DNA from: Saprospiraceae bacterium
Lineage (GTDB): Bacteria; Bacteroidota; Bacteroidia; Chitinophagales; Saprospiraceae
NCBI GenBank assembly: GCA_022844565.1
Contig: JALHLK010000028.1
Span: 1-60,823, forward strand
Reading direction: 5' to 3'
Length of the DNA: 60,823 nucleotides
The position numbers were made by a program, and so were the translations under genes. This document shows, piece after piece, positions 1-7,583 of the stretch (its first letter is position 1; each line of letters starts with the position of its first letter). A model generated the notes under the pieces. It searched no databases. It had not been told where the DNA came from and saw only the letters and a list, made by a program, of their open reading frames with translations.

Positions 1-79
1 AGGGCTCTTTAGAATAAAGGTGCTTTTGCATCCTTTGCATTAATTCTTCTGTTTCAATTTTTGTTCTTTCTTCTTTCAT
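1..79 (-). CDS. N-terminus of an unidentified gene running off the left edge
   Basis: An open frame starts with ATG at position 79 on the minus strand and stays open for 26 codons to the window edge. The visible residues are charged and helix-like (it starts MKEERTKIETEELMQRMQKH). Too little is present to name a family. The frame is supported by a good Bacteroidota promoter immediately upstream (TTG, 20 nt, TATCTTTG), whose predicted transcription start falls at or within a base or two of the ATG, so the mRNA would be nearly leaderless. It could also be a very short peptide gene ending just outside the window. Confidence 0.45.
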   Translation of the reverse strand, partial: MKEERTKIETEELMQRMQKHLYSKEP

Positions 80-83
80 TTTA

Positions 84-114
84 CAAAGATATGTAGACAC
101 ACTTTATTGAACAA
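84..114 (-). promoter_or_regulatory. Bacteroidota-type promoter, near-leaderless
   Basis: On the minus strand a TTG (-33 element, 114-112) is followed after exactly 20 nt by TATCTTTG (-7 element, 91-84), matching the known Bacteroidota consensus TTTG-N19-21-TAnnTTTG. Only four bases separate the -7 element from the ATG at 79. Confidence 0.6.
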
Positions 115-156
115 TCTCAGGTAAAGCAAAAAAGCTTTGAAAATTTCCTAATCTTT

Positions 157-250
157 CTAAAAATCTAATCCCTAACATCTATAACCTAATACCTAAATTC
201 TAATACCTAAGACCTAACATCTACAACCTAATCCCTAAAAATCTAAACTT
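157..250. repeat. degenerate CTAA/CCTAA word repeat after the cyclase stop codon
   Basis: About nine loosely spaced copies of CCTAA or TCTAA words at roughly 10-11 nt intervals. Read in the sense of the adjacent minus-strand cyclase gene it is a TTAGG/TTAGA-rich tail beginning at the stop codon. The same word family recurs after the stop codons of the genes ending at 41680 and 44982. Confidence 0.7.
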
Positions 251-1820
251 CTAAATAATACATATCCACTTCACCCATATTTTTTATAGCCACTACACCT
301 CTGTGTTTGAAATTAAATGTAGCTTTTACCTTATTGTATGTATTTTCTGAAATATTTATACTATTAGGATGAGCGCTTGATTCCATCCTTGCAGCAATAT
401 TCACTGCGTCTCCCCATACATCAAAAATGAATTTCTTTGTTCCAACTACTCCAGCACAAACAGGGCCCGAATGTACACCAATCCTAATATTAAATTCGAT
501 TTGCTTTTTATTTTTCCTATTGGTATTCCATTCCTTCATAAATTTTAAAAAATCAATAGCAGCCATAATTGCCAATTCAGCATGGTTTTCCATAGGTATA
601 GGAACACCAGAAATACACATATAAGCATCACCAATTGTTTTGATTTTTTCTACATTATACTTTTCAATGATAGCATCAAATTTTCCAAAACAATAGTCTA
701 AGTCATTGACCAATTCTTGAGGTGTCAGGTGATTAGAGATATTACTAAAGTTAACAAAATCAGTAAAAATTATGGACGTGTCATCAAATTGTTGCGCTTT
801 GACTTTACCTGTAGCTTTTAACTCTTCAGCAACTTCTTTGGGTAAAATATTTAAAAGCAATTCTTCTGACCTATTTTTTTCTTGTTCAATTTGTAAATTT
901 TTATCGTGCAATAGTTTGTTATGTTTTTTGATATTGTAGAGGAAAAAAAAGATTAATGAACTCACAATTAATAAAAGGGATGCAATTGCCAGAAAAAATT
1001 TCTTTTGACTCCGTTGTAAGTCTAAGTCAGCTTTTGCCATGTCAAGTTCAAAACTATTAGACTCAATTATGATAGAATCTAGCATCTTCTCAAAATTCAA
1101 AGAATCAATAAAGTTGCGATTTTTTTGAAGTAATGCCTCCTTAATTAAGTTTTCACGAGACATATTCATGACTACTTCTTCGTTTTGCTTCATTTTAATA
1201 TTTAGTTCCAATGTAGTAGCTTTTAGTTGGCCCAAATTAGTATTCAAGTTTTCTAACTGATTCTCTGTTTCAGATAATTTCAAGGAATCTAAAGCTTCCT
1301 TCTGTTTCCTTGATTCTTCCTCTTTTTGTTGCTTTATGCGTTCTTGATTCTCACTGTAGGCATTTTGACTTCTATTGATAACAATGTTTAGCCTTTTCTT
1401 TGATTTAGGTGACACGTAGGGAAATATTTTATTCGAATAAGAATATATATTATTTAAAATATTTTGATCAATTATTTGTTCAGAAGCGTTTTCTACTAAT
1501 TCTACACAAAACTCATTCAATTTATCATTTTGTGAATTTCCTGCTATTTTACCAGCTATTTCATATGCGACATAAGCGGCACTTTGTGCTGTCATTTTGC
1601 TAATACTGTAACTTTGGGCCTTTTTGAAGAAGTATAATGCATCATCATTATTTGAAGATTTCATTTCTCCTTCGGCAATTTGGATGGCTTTTTTAATATA
1701 TGAAGGCCCCTTTAACGTGGTAAGTTCTTTTTCAAGTGTTTTTCTATCATTTTGTAAAATAGAAAAACTAAAAAAGCATATTGATGACAATAGAAAAAAA
1801 GACAAAATTTTTCGACTCAT
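243..1820 (-). CDS. membrane-anchored class III adenylate cyclase
   Basis: 525 residues. An N-terminal signal or anchor segment (about 5-20) precedes a helical region that looks like degenerate TPR repeats, a long coiled coil (about 155-230), one clear membrane segment (about 274-295) and a C-terminal class III cyclase domain (about 340-525). The two metal aspartates are visible in IIFTDFVNF and TIGDAYM. The lysine of EKIKTIGD and the aspartate of FDVWGD are the pair that selects adenine in mammalian and bacterial enzymes, and the N and R of VNIAARM needed for the transition state are present, so ATP to cAMP is the expected reaction. The N-terminus would be periplasmic and the catalytic domain cytoplasmic. 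It stands alone on its strand. The activating signal is unknown. Confidence 0.88.
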   Translation of the reverse strand: MSRKILSFFLLSSICFFSFSILQNDRKTLEKELTTLKGPSYIKKAIQIAEGEMKSSNNDDALYFFKKAQSYSISKMTAQSAAYVAYEIAGKIAGNSQNDKLNEFCVELVENASEQIIDQNILNNIYSYSNKIFPYVSPKSKKRLNIVINRSQNAYSENQERIKQQKEEESRKQKEALDSLKLSETENQLENLNTNLGQLKATTLELNIKMKQNEEVVMNMSRENLIKEALLQKNRNFIDSLNFEKMLDSIIIESNSFELDMAKADLDLQRSQKKFFLAIASLLLIVSSLIFFFLYNIKKHNKLLHDKNLQIEQEKNRSEELLLNILPKEVAEELKATGKVKAQQFDDTSIIFTDFVNFSNISNHLTPQELVNDLDYCFGKFDAIIEKYNVEKIKTIGDAYMCISGVPIPMENHAELAIMAAIDFLKFMKEWNTNRKNKKQIEFNIRIGVHSGPVCAGVVGTKKFIFDVWGDAVNIAARMESSAHPNSINISENTYNKVKATFNFKHRGVVAIKNMGEVDMYYLEV

Positions 1821-2180
1821 TGCAATACATTAAGATTAAAATTATTTTCGAATTGTAAAGTTAAATTAATTTTATAATTTAATAGCTGTACAGCTGTAAG
1901 AATAATTGAATTCAAGAAAGACCACTTACAATAAGCTAAAGACCATTAGCCAATTGAACCCTCATGAAATCTGTTGGCAACATTTAAACTAAAGACAAAT
2001 AGTAAAAGACCAATTTCAAATTACTACCTTTGAAGACTAAAAACTAAAGGCTTAAGAACATGTTTTTTGAATGCTAGACTAAGAGAATGGTAAGAATGAA
2101 TATAACAGAAAATAATCTAAAAATCTAGGTTATTGAATTTAATTGACAAAATTAGTTTTATAAATTTTATCTTTGCTCAT
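1821..2180. other. 360-bp divergent intergenic region
   Basis: Separates the cyclase from the CvfB-like gene. It holds a 12-bp perfect palindrome AGCTGTACAGCT (1884-1895) close to the cyclase start and a -7-like element TACCTTTG (2025-2032) that could drive the plus-strand gene with a leader of about 140 nt. No good -33 element was found and no ORF or RNA motif is evident. Confidence 0.4.
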
Positions 2181-2993
2181 ATGTTATCATTAGGAAGAAT
2201 AAATATACTTAAAATCAATAGAAAGGCTCCACAGGGTCTTTATCTTGATGCAGGAAATAGTGAAGAAGTCTTGTTGCCCAATAAATATATTAATGATACG
2301 ATGCACCTCGGTGAAAAGGTGAGTGTCATGGTCTATCTTGATGGTGAGGAACGGCCTATAGCAACCACCGAAGTCCCCAAAGCTTTTATCAATGAATATG
2401 CTTTACTTGAAATAGTAGACCTCAGCTCACACGGGGGGTTCCTAGATTGGGGCTTGACCAAACAACTTTTTATACCCTATTCAGAAATGCCCGGATCACC
2501 TAAAATTGGTGATAACATTTTTGTCTATATTTATCTTGATCCATTATCTTCAAGGATCATTGCAAGTGCAAAAATTGATCGCTTTTTAGAAGAATTAGGT
2601 GAAAATTTCCTTTCAGAACAGGAAGTAAGCATAATTCCATTTATGAAAACGCCACTTGGATTTAAATGTGTAGTTGATTTTTCTCATTCAGGTATCCTGT
2701 ACCAAAATGAAATTTTTCAAAAAATACAGATCGGACAAACTTATAAAGGTTATATCAAAAAGATAAGAGAGGATAAAAAATTAGATCTTATTCTACAGAA
2801 AACCGGTGCAAAAAAACTTCCCGATATTTCTGAAGTGTTATTTTCGCTCATACAAAATGACATGAAAGTTGCTGAACTCAATGATAAATCCTCACCAGAG
2901 TTGATTTATGACCTTACTGGCATGAGCAAAAGAAATTTTAAACAAGCTTTAGGAATCTTATACAAGCAAGGAAAAGTGACCATAAAAAAATAA
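2181..2993 (+). CDS. CvfB-like S1 domain RNA-binding protein
   Basis: About 270 residues. The frame is open from 2133, but the ATG at 2181 (MLSLGRINILKINRKAPQGL) is preferred because it places the conserved opening of the CvfB/YitL family at the N-terminus. The order is an N-terminal S1-like module (GLYLDAGN, then VMVYLDGEERPIATTEVP), a second S1-like module (EIVDLSSHGGFLDWGLTKQLFIP), a third near 150-215 and a C-terminal winged-helix part (DLTGMSKRNFKQALGILYKQG). In Staphylococcus and Bacillus the family binds RNA and affects virulence gene expression; here a cytoplasmic RNA-binding role is inferred from the domains only. Confidence 0.85.
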   Translation: MLSLGRINILKINRKAPQGLYLDAGNSEEVLLPNKYINDTMHLGEKVSVMVYLDGEERPIATTEVPKAFINEYALLEIVDLSSHGGFLDWGLTKQLFIPYSEMPGSPKIGDNIFVYIYLDPLSSRIIASAKIDRFLEELGENFLSEQEVSIIPFMKTPLGFKCVVDFSHSGILYQNEIFQKIQIGQTYKGYIKKIREDKKLDLILQKTGAKKLPDISEVLFSLIQNDMKVAELNDKSSPELIYDLTGMSKRNFKQALGILYKQGKVTIKK

Positions 2994-3000
2994 ATGGTTT

Positions 3001-3252
3001 TTAAAATATTTGAAATTCTTCCTTTATTACATCCAACTCTTCCTGAATACTTGAAACTGGAACAGACATACCGAGTTTATTATACCACCATTTTGCATTA
3101 AATGTGTCACCTTCTTGTCTATGTAAGAGGGCATGTAGACGGTCGAATTGATAATCACCTTCATAATTTTGAACTAAGTCATGCGCCTTATCCCAATGAC
3201 CTTCTCTTATAAGGTCAATTGCTTCTGCTAGAATTATTTTTTTTTCTTCCAA
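3001..3252 (-). CDS. small TPR-like protein of unknown function
   Basis: 83 residues with no signal peptide or membrane segment. The sequence is helix-rich and looks like a single pair of TPR-like helices (EAIDLIREGHWDKAHDLVQN, then DRLHALLHRQEGDTFNAKWW). It ends 7 nt from the convergent CvfB-like stop codon and starts 31 nt downstream of the LldD-like stop, so it may be co-transcribed with that gene. I do not recognise a named family with confidence. Confidence 0.65.
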   Translation of the reverse strand: MEEKKIILAEAIDLIREGHWDKAHDLVQNYEGDYQFDRLHALLHRQEGDTFNAKWWYNKLGMSVPVSSIQEELDVIKEEFQIF

Positions 3253-3283
3253 TTTAATTGCTATTTATTCAAGATTTTAGGGC

Positions 3284-4432
3284 TTATTTGCCTATCAAAT
3301 GCCTCTCCAAATCACCAGGTCGCTCACAACACAACTGCTGCATCACCTGCTCCAATTCTCTCCTCAATATCGACATGGCTTGTGTACCGCCTTGCTTTCC
3401 CATAGCACCGACAGCATACATAAATGAACGACCCATAAAGGTCATTTCAGCACCGTAAGCAAGCATATTGGCTACATCAGGTCCCGAACGCATTCCACTG
3501 TCAACCATAATGGTGATCTTATCTTTGTAATTAGGAGCGATGGTTTTCAAAGAGGAAATGGTAGATTCACCAGCATCGAGTTGACGGCCACCGTGATTAG
3601 AGATGATGATGCCATCAATTCCTAAGTCGATACTTTTTTGGGTATCCTCTTCTGTGACCACACCTTTGAGGACGAGCTTTCCTTTCCATTGATCTCTTAT
3701 GGCTTTGATGCGATCTTCACTCAGACGTCCATCAAAGGTTTTATTCATAAAAAGACCTAGATGCTTGAGGTTAAGGTTTTTAGGCATGTAAGGGAGAAGG
3801 TTTTTGAAAGACGGCTGACCGTATGCCAATGTACTTAAAGCCCAATGAGGATGGGTACATATTTGGATCATATTCTTAAAGGTGAGCTTTGGAGGTATGG
3901 CCAATCCATTCTTAATTTCTTTAGGTCGGTAACCAAAAGACGGCACATCTGCCAAAATCACCAAGACCTCTACTCCACTTGCTGCGCATCGATTGATCAA
4001 ATCAGTGCGAATAGGTTCCTCTTTCGGGTGATAAAGTTGAAACCATGCTTTTTCATTAATTTTTGTTATGGTCTCAATGTCCTCGGTAGAAACGGTACTT
4101 AGGATAAAAGGCACATTGTATTCTTTAGCCGCTGCAGCTAATATTTTTGGTGCTCTAGGCCAAATTAGTCCTTGTAAGCCTATCGGAGCAACACCAAATG
4201 GAGCTGAATATCTATGCCCAAATAAATCTACTGACATATCAATATTTGGATAATCTCTTAGGTAATAGGGCTTGAGTAATACCTCGCGAATGTCTTGGGT
4301 ATTTCGTTTTAAATTAATATTAGCGTTACAACCGCCATCCAGATAGTCAAAAACAAATCCTGGAATTTTGGCCTTTGCCCTTTCTCTGAGCATATCGATG
4401 GAGGGGTACCTTGATTCTATTTTTATTTCCAT
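3284..4432 (-). CDS. lldD: FMN-dependent alpha-hydroxy-acid oxidising enzyme, probable L-lactate dehydrogenase
   Basis: 382 residues, normal for the LldD/glycolate oxidase family and a single TIM barrel. Visible features are the FMN-site start of the barrel (APFGVAPIGLQGLIWP), WFQLYHP, the catalytic His-containing signature ISNHGGRQLDAG near residue 280 with its arginine, and the phosphate-binding MVDSGMRSGPDV. The expected reaction is L-lactate to pyruvate with electrons passed to quinone or oxygen. The gene lies on the same strand as the rhamnose operon, about 1.8 kb downstream of it and separated by a DUF4143 ATPase. It could therefore use the lactate produced by the RhaE-W fusion. Other 2-hydroxy acids cannot be excluded as substrates. 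Confidence 0.85.
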   Translation of the reverse strand: MEIKIESRYPSIDMLRERAKAKIPGFVFDYLDGGCNANINLKRNTQDIREVLLKPYYLRDYPNIDMSVDLFGHRYSAPFGVAPIGLQGLIWPRAPKILAAAAKEYNVPFILSTVSTEDIETITKINEKAWFQLYHPKEEPIRTDLINRCAASGVEVLVILADVPSFGYRPKEIKNGLAIPPKLTFKNMIQICTHPHWALSTLAYGQPSFKNLLPYMPKNLNLKHLGLFMNKTFDGRLSEDRIKAIRDQWKGKLVLKGVVTEEDTQKSIDLGIDGIIISNHGGRQLDAGESTISSLKTIAPNYKDKITIMVDSGMRSGPDVANMLAYGAEMTFMGRSFMYAVGAMGKQGGTQAMSILRRELEQVMQQLCCERPGDLERHLIGK

Positions 4433-4617
4433 ATATTAAATCTTGTAAAATTAGTTTGGACTTGCAAAATATTGAAAATTTGACGTCTTAGCGTCTAAAA
4501 ATCAATAAAAAGTTATCTTTGGTACAACTTTTTAAATTTACTACATATTAAGAAATTTTATTTCCTAAATTTTTAATTTTTAGGTACTAACTAAAAACTA
4601 AATTTAAATCTTTTAAG

Positions 4618-4812
4618 ATGAAATTGCTTTTGGAAGTTGAAAATAATAAAGCCTCGCTCATAATTGAACTACTAAGTAATTTTGATTTTGTCAAATTCAA
4701 TAAATTGACAAATGAAATAAGCCATATTAAAAAGGCTATTGATCAAGTTGATTCGATTAATAAAGGACTGATTAAAACTAAACCTGCTGAGGTTTTTTTA
4801 GATGAAATATAG
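4618..4812 (+). CDS. probable antitoxin of a RelE/ParE-type pair
   Basis: 64 residues, acidic and helical, resembling short Bacteroidota antitoxins that precede RelE/ParE toxins (LLSNFDFVKFNKLTNEI and a C-terminal KTKPAEVFLDEI). The stop codon overlaps the ATG of a toxin-like frame at 4802 by 11 nt, the usual coupling in such pairs. The toxin is broken (see 4802-4876), so this antitoxin is probably an orphan. A -7-like element TATCTTTG lies at 4514-4521. Confidence 0.55.
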   Translation: MKLLLEVENNKASLIIELLSNFDFVKFNKLTNEISHIKKAIDQVDSINKGLIKTKPAEVFLDEI

Positions 4813-4876
4813 TGTTGAGGTTACGCCTGAATTTGAGTAAGATTTTAAAAAATTATCAAAGAAGTATACATCTGAA
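4802..4876 (+). pseudogene. truncated RelE/ParE-type toxin with an in-frame stop
   Basis: From ATG 4802 the frame reads MKYSVEVTPEFE, stop (TAA 4838-4840), DFKKLSKKYTS. Across the stop this matches the typical RelE/ParE opening in which a lysine (AAA or AAG) is expected, so one base change to TAA explains the interruption. Homology stops about ten bases before the 3' end of the convergent ATPase gene, so the rest of the toxin is missing. Confidence 0.6.
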
Positions 4877-4885
4877 TGCTCCTTT

Positions 4886-6082
4886 TCACTCCAAAAATCC
4901 AAACAACCACAATGGTATCTTATTCTTACTTCCAAATTCAACATTATCAACCACTAAAAAACCATCTTTCAACCCAGCAATTTGTTTGAAGGATTTGGTG
5001 GGGCCACCTATTTCAAAAGTGTATTTTTCATCCACTAAAAAATCACCTATTTGAGAGGTGTTGATATGAAATTTGTGTGCAAGTGTATTTATAAAAAAAG
5101 TCTCTCTCATAGTTCCACTGTTGTAATTTTCTGGTTGCAGACTCATAATTAGATTTGTATTATGCAAAAAAACTTTTTCTGGTTTTGCAATATAATTGTA
5201 CACATTTCCCGTGTCTTGTAGAAGATGCAAAAGCTTAGATTGGGCCAAATATTGCAGATAAAGTAAAAGCGTGGGCCTTGTAATCTCAATACTACCTGCC
5301 AATTTTGAAATATTAGGTTGGAATGGTACTGATTGAGACAAAACACTTAGCAGTTTTTTAAGTTTCGGTATGTTGTTGATATCGATTTTCTTTGTTATCA
5401 ATAAATCAATGTCTAATGTTTGATTAATAATATTCAATAATTTTATAGCATAGGTCTCTCTGTTTTCAAGAAAAAAAGGATAATACCCATAAGTCAAATA
5501 ATCTTTCAAATATTTCAAAGGCTTAATCCCTTTAGAAATTATTTCGTGTGATATGTCTAAATGATGATGCAACACTTCATCAAGACTATATTTCCTGCAA
5601 TTAATAGCACTTTCTATCTGAATGAACTCCCTAAAAGATAATCCATTCATCTCATATAATACTACTCTCCTACTTAAGTCAGCAGTACCTTTGTATATTT
5701 CTAAAATGGATGAACTTGTAAAAACAAAATGTAATTTGGGATAGAGATCATAAAGTGCCTTCAATTCTAAGCTCCAATCTTGACTTTTATGTATTTCATC
5801 TATATACAAATGTGTACCACCTCTTGTATGATGATATTCAGCTATGGCTAAAAGCGAACCTCCAAAAATTTGGACATGATCCATTGATACGTACAATGCA
5901 GTATTGCCAAAACCGAAAGTGTTCTTTATATGTTGAATTAAAAAAGTTGTTTTACCGACACCTCTTGCTCCACAAAGACCAATCATTCTATCCTTCCAAT
6001 TAATTTCAGAAGAAAGCGGTCTTTCGAATAAAGCATTTAGGTTTTGCAAATATTGCTGATGTAGATTTTCTAAAATTTCCAT
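4886..6082 (-). CDS. AAA-family ATP-binding protein with DUF4143-like C-terminus
   Basis: 398 residues. Walker A is GARGVGKT (38-45), Walker B is LYIDEIHK (92-99) and a sensor-like FTSSS follows near 121. The C-terminal half has the winged-helix pattern of DUF4143 proteins (LAGSIEITRPTLLLYLQYLAQSKLLHLL) and a short nuclease-like end (YTFEIGGPTKSFKQI, then VVDNVEFG) rather than the usual E-V-D-F / I-E-V-K form. These proteins are very common in Bacteroidota and archaea, often in many copies, and their role is not established. The gene sits between lldD and the rhamnose kinase, and its 3' end abuts a truncated toxin gene, as expected for an inserted cassette. Three palindromes precede the start. 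Confidence 0.85.
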   Translation of the reverse strand: MEILENLHQQYLQNLNALFERPLSSEINWKDRMIGLCGARGVGKTTFLIQHIKNTFGFGNTALYVSMDHVQIFGGSLLAIAEYHHTRGGTHLYIDEIHKSQDWSLELKALYDLYPKLHFVFTSSSILEIYKGTADLSRRVVLYEMNGLSFREFIQIESAINCRKYSLDEVLHHHLDISHEIISKGIKPLKYLKDYLTYGYYPFFLENRETYAIKLLNIINQTLDIDLLITKKIDINNIPKLKKLLSVLSQSVPFQPNISKLAGSIEITRPTLLLYLQYLAQSKLLHLLQDTGNVYNYIAKPEKVFLHNTNLIMSLQPENYNSGTMRETFFINTLAHKFHINTSQIGDFLVDEKYTFEIGGPTKSFKQIAGLKDGFLVVDNVEFGSKNKIPLWLFGFLE

Positions 6083-6085
6083 TTT

Positions 6086-6201
6086 TGTATCTTATATAAT
6101 ACAAAGATAGTATTATTTGCATTATAAATAATACTTTTATATAAGTATTTTGTATTTTACATAATACATTTTATATATAAATTTGTATTTCATATAATAC
6201 A
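6086..6201 (-). promoter_or_regulatory. array of three 18-bp operator-like palindromes
   Basis: Three copies of TGTATyTyAyATAATACA lie at 6086-6103, 6151-6168 and 6184-6201 upstream of the ATPase start. Each is a dyad with TGTAT and ATACA arms. The first overlaps the predicted transcription start and the edge of a -7 element (TATCTTTG, minus strand, 6109-6102). This layout fits repression by a DNA-binding protein, perhaps the ATPase itself through its winged helix; the protein is not known. Confidence 0.55.
6109..6136. promoter_or_regulatory. 10-bp perfect inverted repeat over the ATPase promoter
   Basis: AGTATTATTT (6109-6118) and AAATAATACT (6127-6136) form a perfect inverted repeat with an 8-bp spacer. 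It lies between palindromes 1 and 2 and just upstream of the -7 element, so it is either another operator or a cruciform-prone site. Confidence 0.45.
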
Positions 6202-6220
6202 ATTATTCATCTTTAATGAA

Positions 6221-7579
6221 TTACTTATTTGGCAAAATCAACCTTAACTGATTATTTAATACGGTAATATCTTTCTTGTCTTCCATTATCAATAACGCAC
6301 CAAGAGCACTCCCATTTGGCATTGAGGAAGCATAAATTTCAAATTGCGATAATTGGCTAGCTAAAATTTTAAGGAAAATATCGTTGTCAATAAAACCACC
6401 ATCCACATATATTCGATTGATATTTGAGTCTCCTTTAGCAATAATTAATGATTCTTCTTGAGCTTTTACCAATTCAAACATGAGTTGAGTGTAGGCTTGA
6501 TCAAAGCTAGAAAAGTGAGATATTTTGCCTGTAACTTCTTTATTTGAATCAATATATTTGAATTTAAAGTAACTTTCGCTTTGTGCTACAGCTGATAAAA
6601 ATAGCTCCTTATCAAACATTAATGATGTGTGATAATTATTGTCTTTGTTGTAAATCTTAGACAATTTTTCCACCTGAGTGGCATACTCCTCTCCCAACAT
6701 AATCCTACCGGCCCTTACCACCTTACCATCTGGTCGTAAATAATTTAGACAACCTTTCTCTACATCTTCAGCTGATAACATTCCTTCGAAAAATGGATTT
6801 AAACTGACACTCCAAGTACCCGTTGACAACAAAATAAAGGGTTCGTTACTTAGTTGAAGATAAGGCACCAAAGCAGCTGAAGAGTCATGAATACCGATGC
6901 CAATTTCGACATTTTTGTCATCGATGGTGACACTGTACTTTTGATTGGTTGGTTTTACAATGGGTAAGAGATGATTCATGCCATTTTCTTTAATCCATTT
7001 ATGGCAATGCCCATTTGTGTAATCCCATAGAGCTGTATGACATCCAACACTTGTGTATTCTGCCCATACTTCTGATGTAAAAAGGTAACTTAAATACTGT
7101 GGAAAGTGCAAAGAATGGCAAATTTGATCAAAAATTTCAGGCTTCATCGTTTTGAGCCAATACAACTGCATTCCTGAGTTTAAGAGACAATCGTTGGATG
7201 GCGAACCCGTCAAAAATTCAAAATCTGACTTCGGTCCATATTTATCAAAAAAGGATTTAGAAACTTTTTCGTCTAATGGCTTTAAATAATTGTAAAAAGG
7301 TGTTACTACTTTTCCGTTTGAATCGATGTGCACCAATGATGCCCCATACGTGCTAAAATTCAACCCCAAAACCTCATACATATCATTAGCCAAAACCTTG
7401 GATACTGAAGCTTTTATCCATTCACATATAGCTGCTAAATCATCACATGGATACCCATCATCATCATTTATTTCTTTAAACTTGATGCTTTCTTGCTCTA
7501 AGATGTTATAGTTTTCATCAAAAAGAAAGTACTTTTTATTAGTTTTTCCGATATCGAAAATGATGTATACTTTCTTCAT
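6221..7579 (-). CDS. FGGY-family sugar kinase, probable L-rhamnulokinase
   Basis: 452 residues from the preferred ATG at 7579, which lies 4 nt after the isomerase stop codon; a longer frame would start at 7600 inside the isomerase. FGGY features are the N-terminal phosphate loop DIGKTNKK (residues 9-16), the mid-chain IHDSSAALVP and LSTGTWSVSLNP, and the C-terminal nucleotide motif IYVDGGFIDNDIFL. Last gene of the aldolase-isomerase-kinase operon, so the likely reaction is L-rhamnulose plus ATP to L-rhamnulose 1-phosphate in the cytoplasm. The sequence alone does not separate rhamnulose from fuculose kinases; the neighbours favour rhamnulose. Confidence 0.82.
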   Translation of the reverse strand: MKKVYIIFDIGKTNKKYFLFDENYNILEQESIKFKEINDDDGYPCDDLAAICEWIKASVSKVLANDMYEVLGLNFSTYGASLVHIDSNGKVVTPFYNYLKPLDEKVSKSFFDKYGPKSDFEFLTGSPSNDCLLNSGMQLYWLKTMKPEIFDQICHSLHFPQYLSYLFTSEVWAEYTSVGCHTALWDYTNGHCHKWIKENGMNHLLPIVKPTNQKYSVTIDDKNVEIGIGIHDSSAALVPYLQLSNEPFILLSTGTWSVSLNPFFEGMLSAEDVEKGCLNYLRPDGKVVRAGRIMLGEEYATQVEKLSKIYNKDNNYHTSLMFDKELFLSAVAQSESYFKFKYIDSNKEVTGKISHFSSFDQAYTQLMFELVKAQEESLIIAKGDSNINRIYVDGGFIDNDIFLKILASQLSQFEIYASSMPNGSALGALLIMEDKKDITVLNNQLRLILPNK

Positions 7580-7583
7580 AACT

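Noticed and set aside
157-250. A telomere-like repeat
   Set aside because: Spacing and words are too irregular, it sits inside the sequence after a gene, and the same words recur after two other genes.
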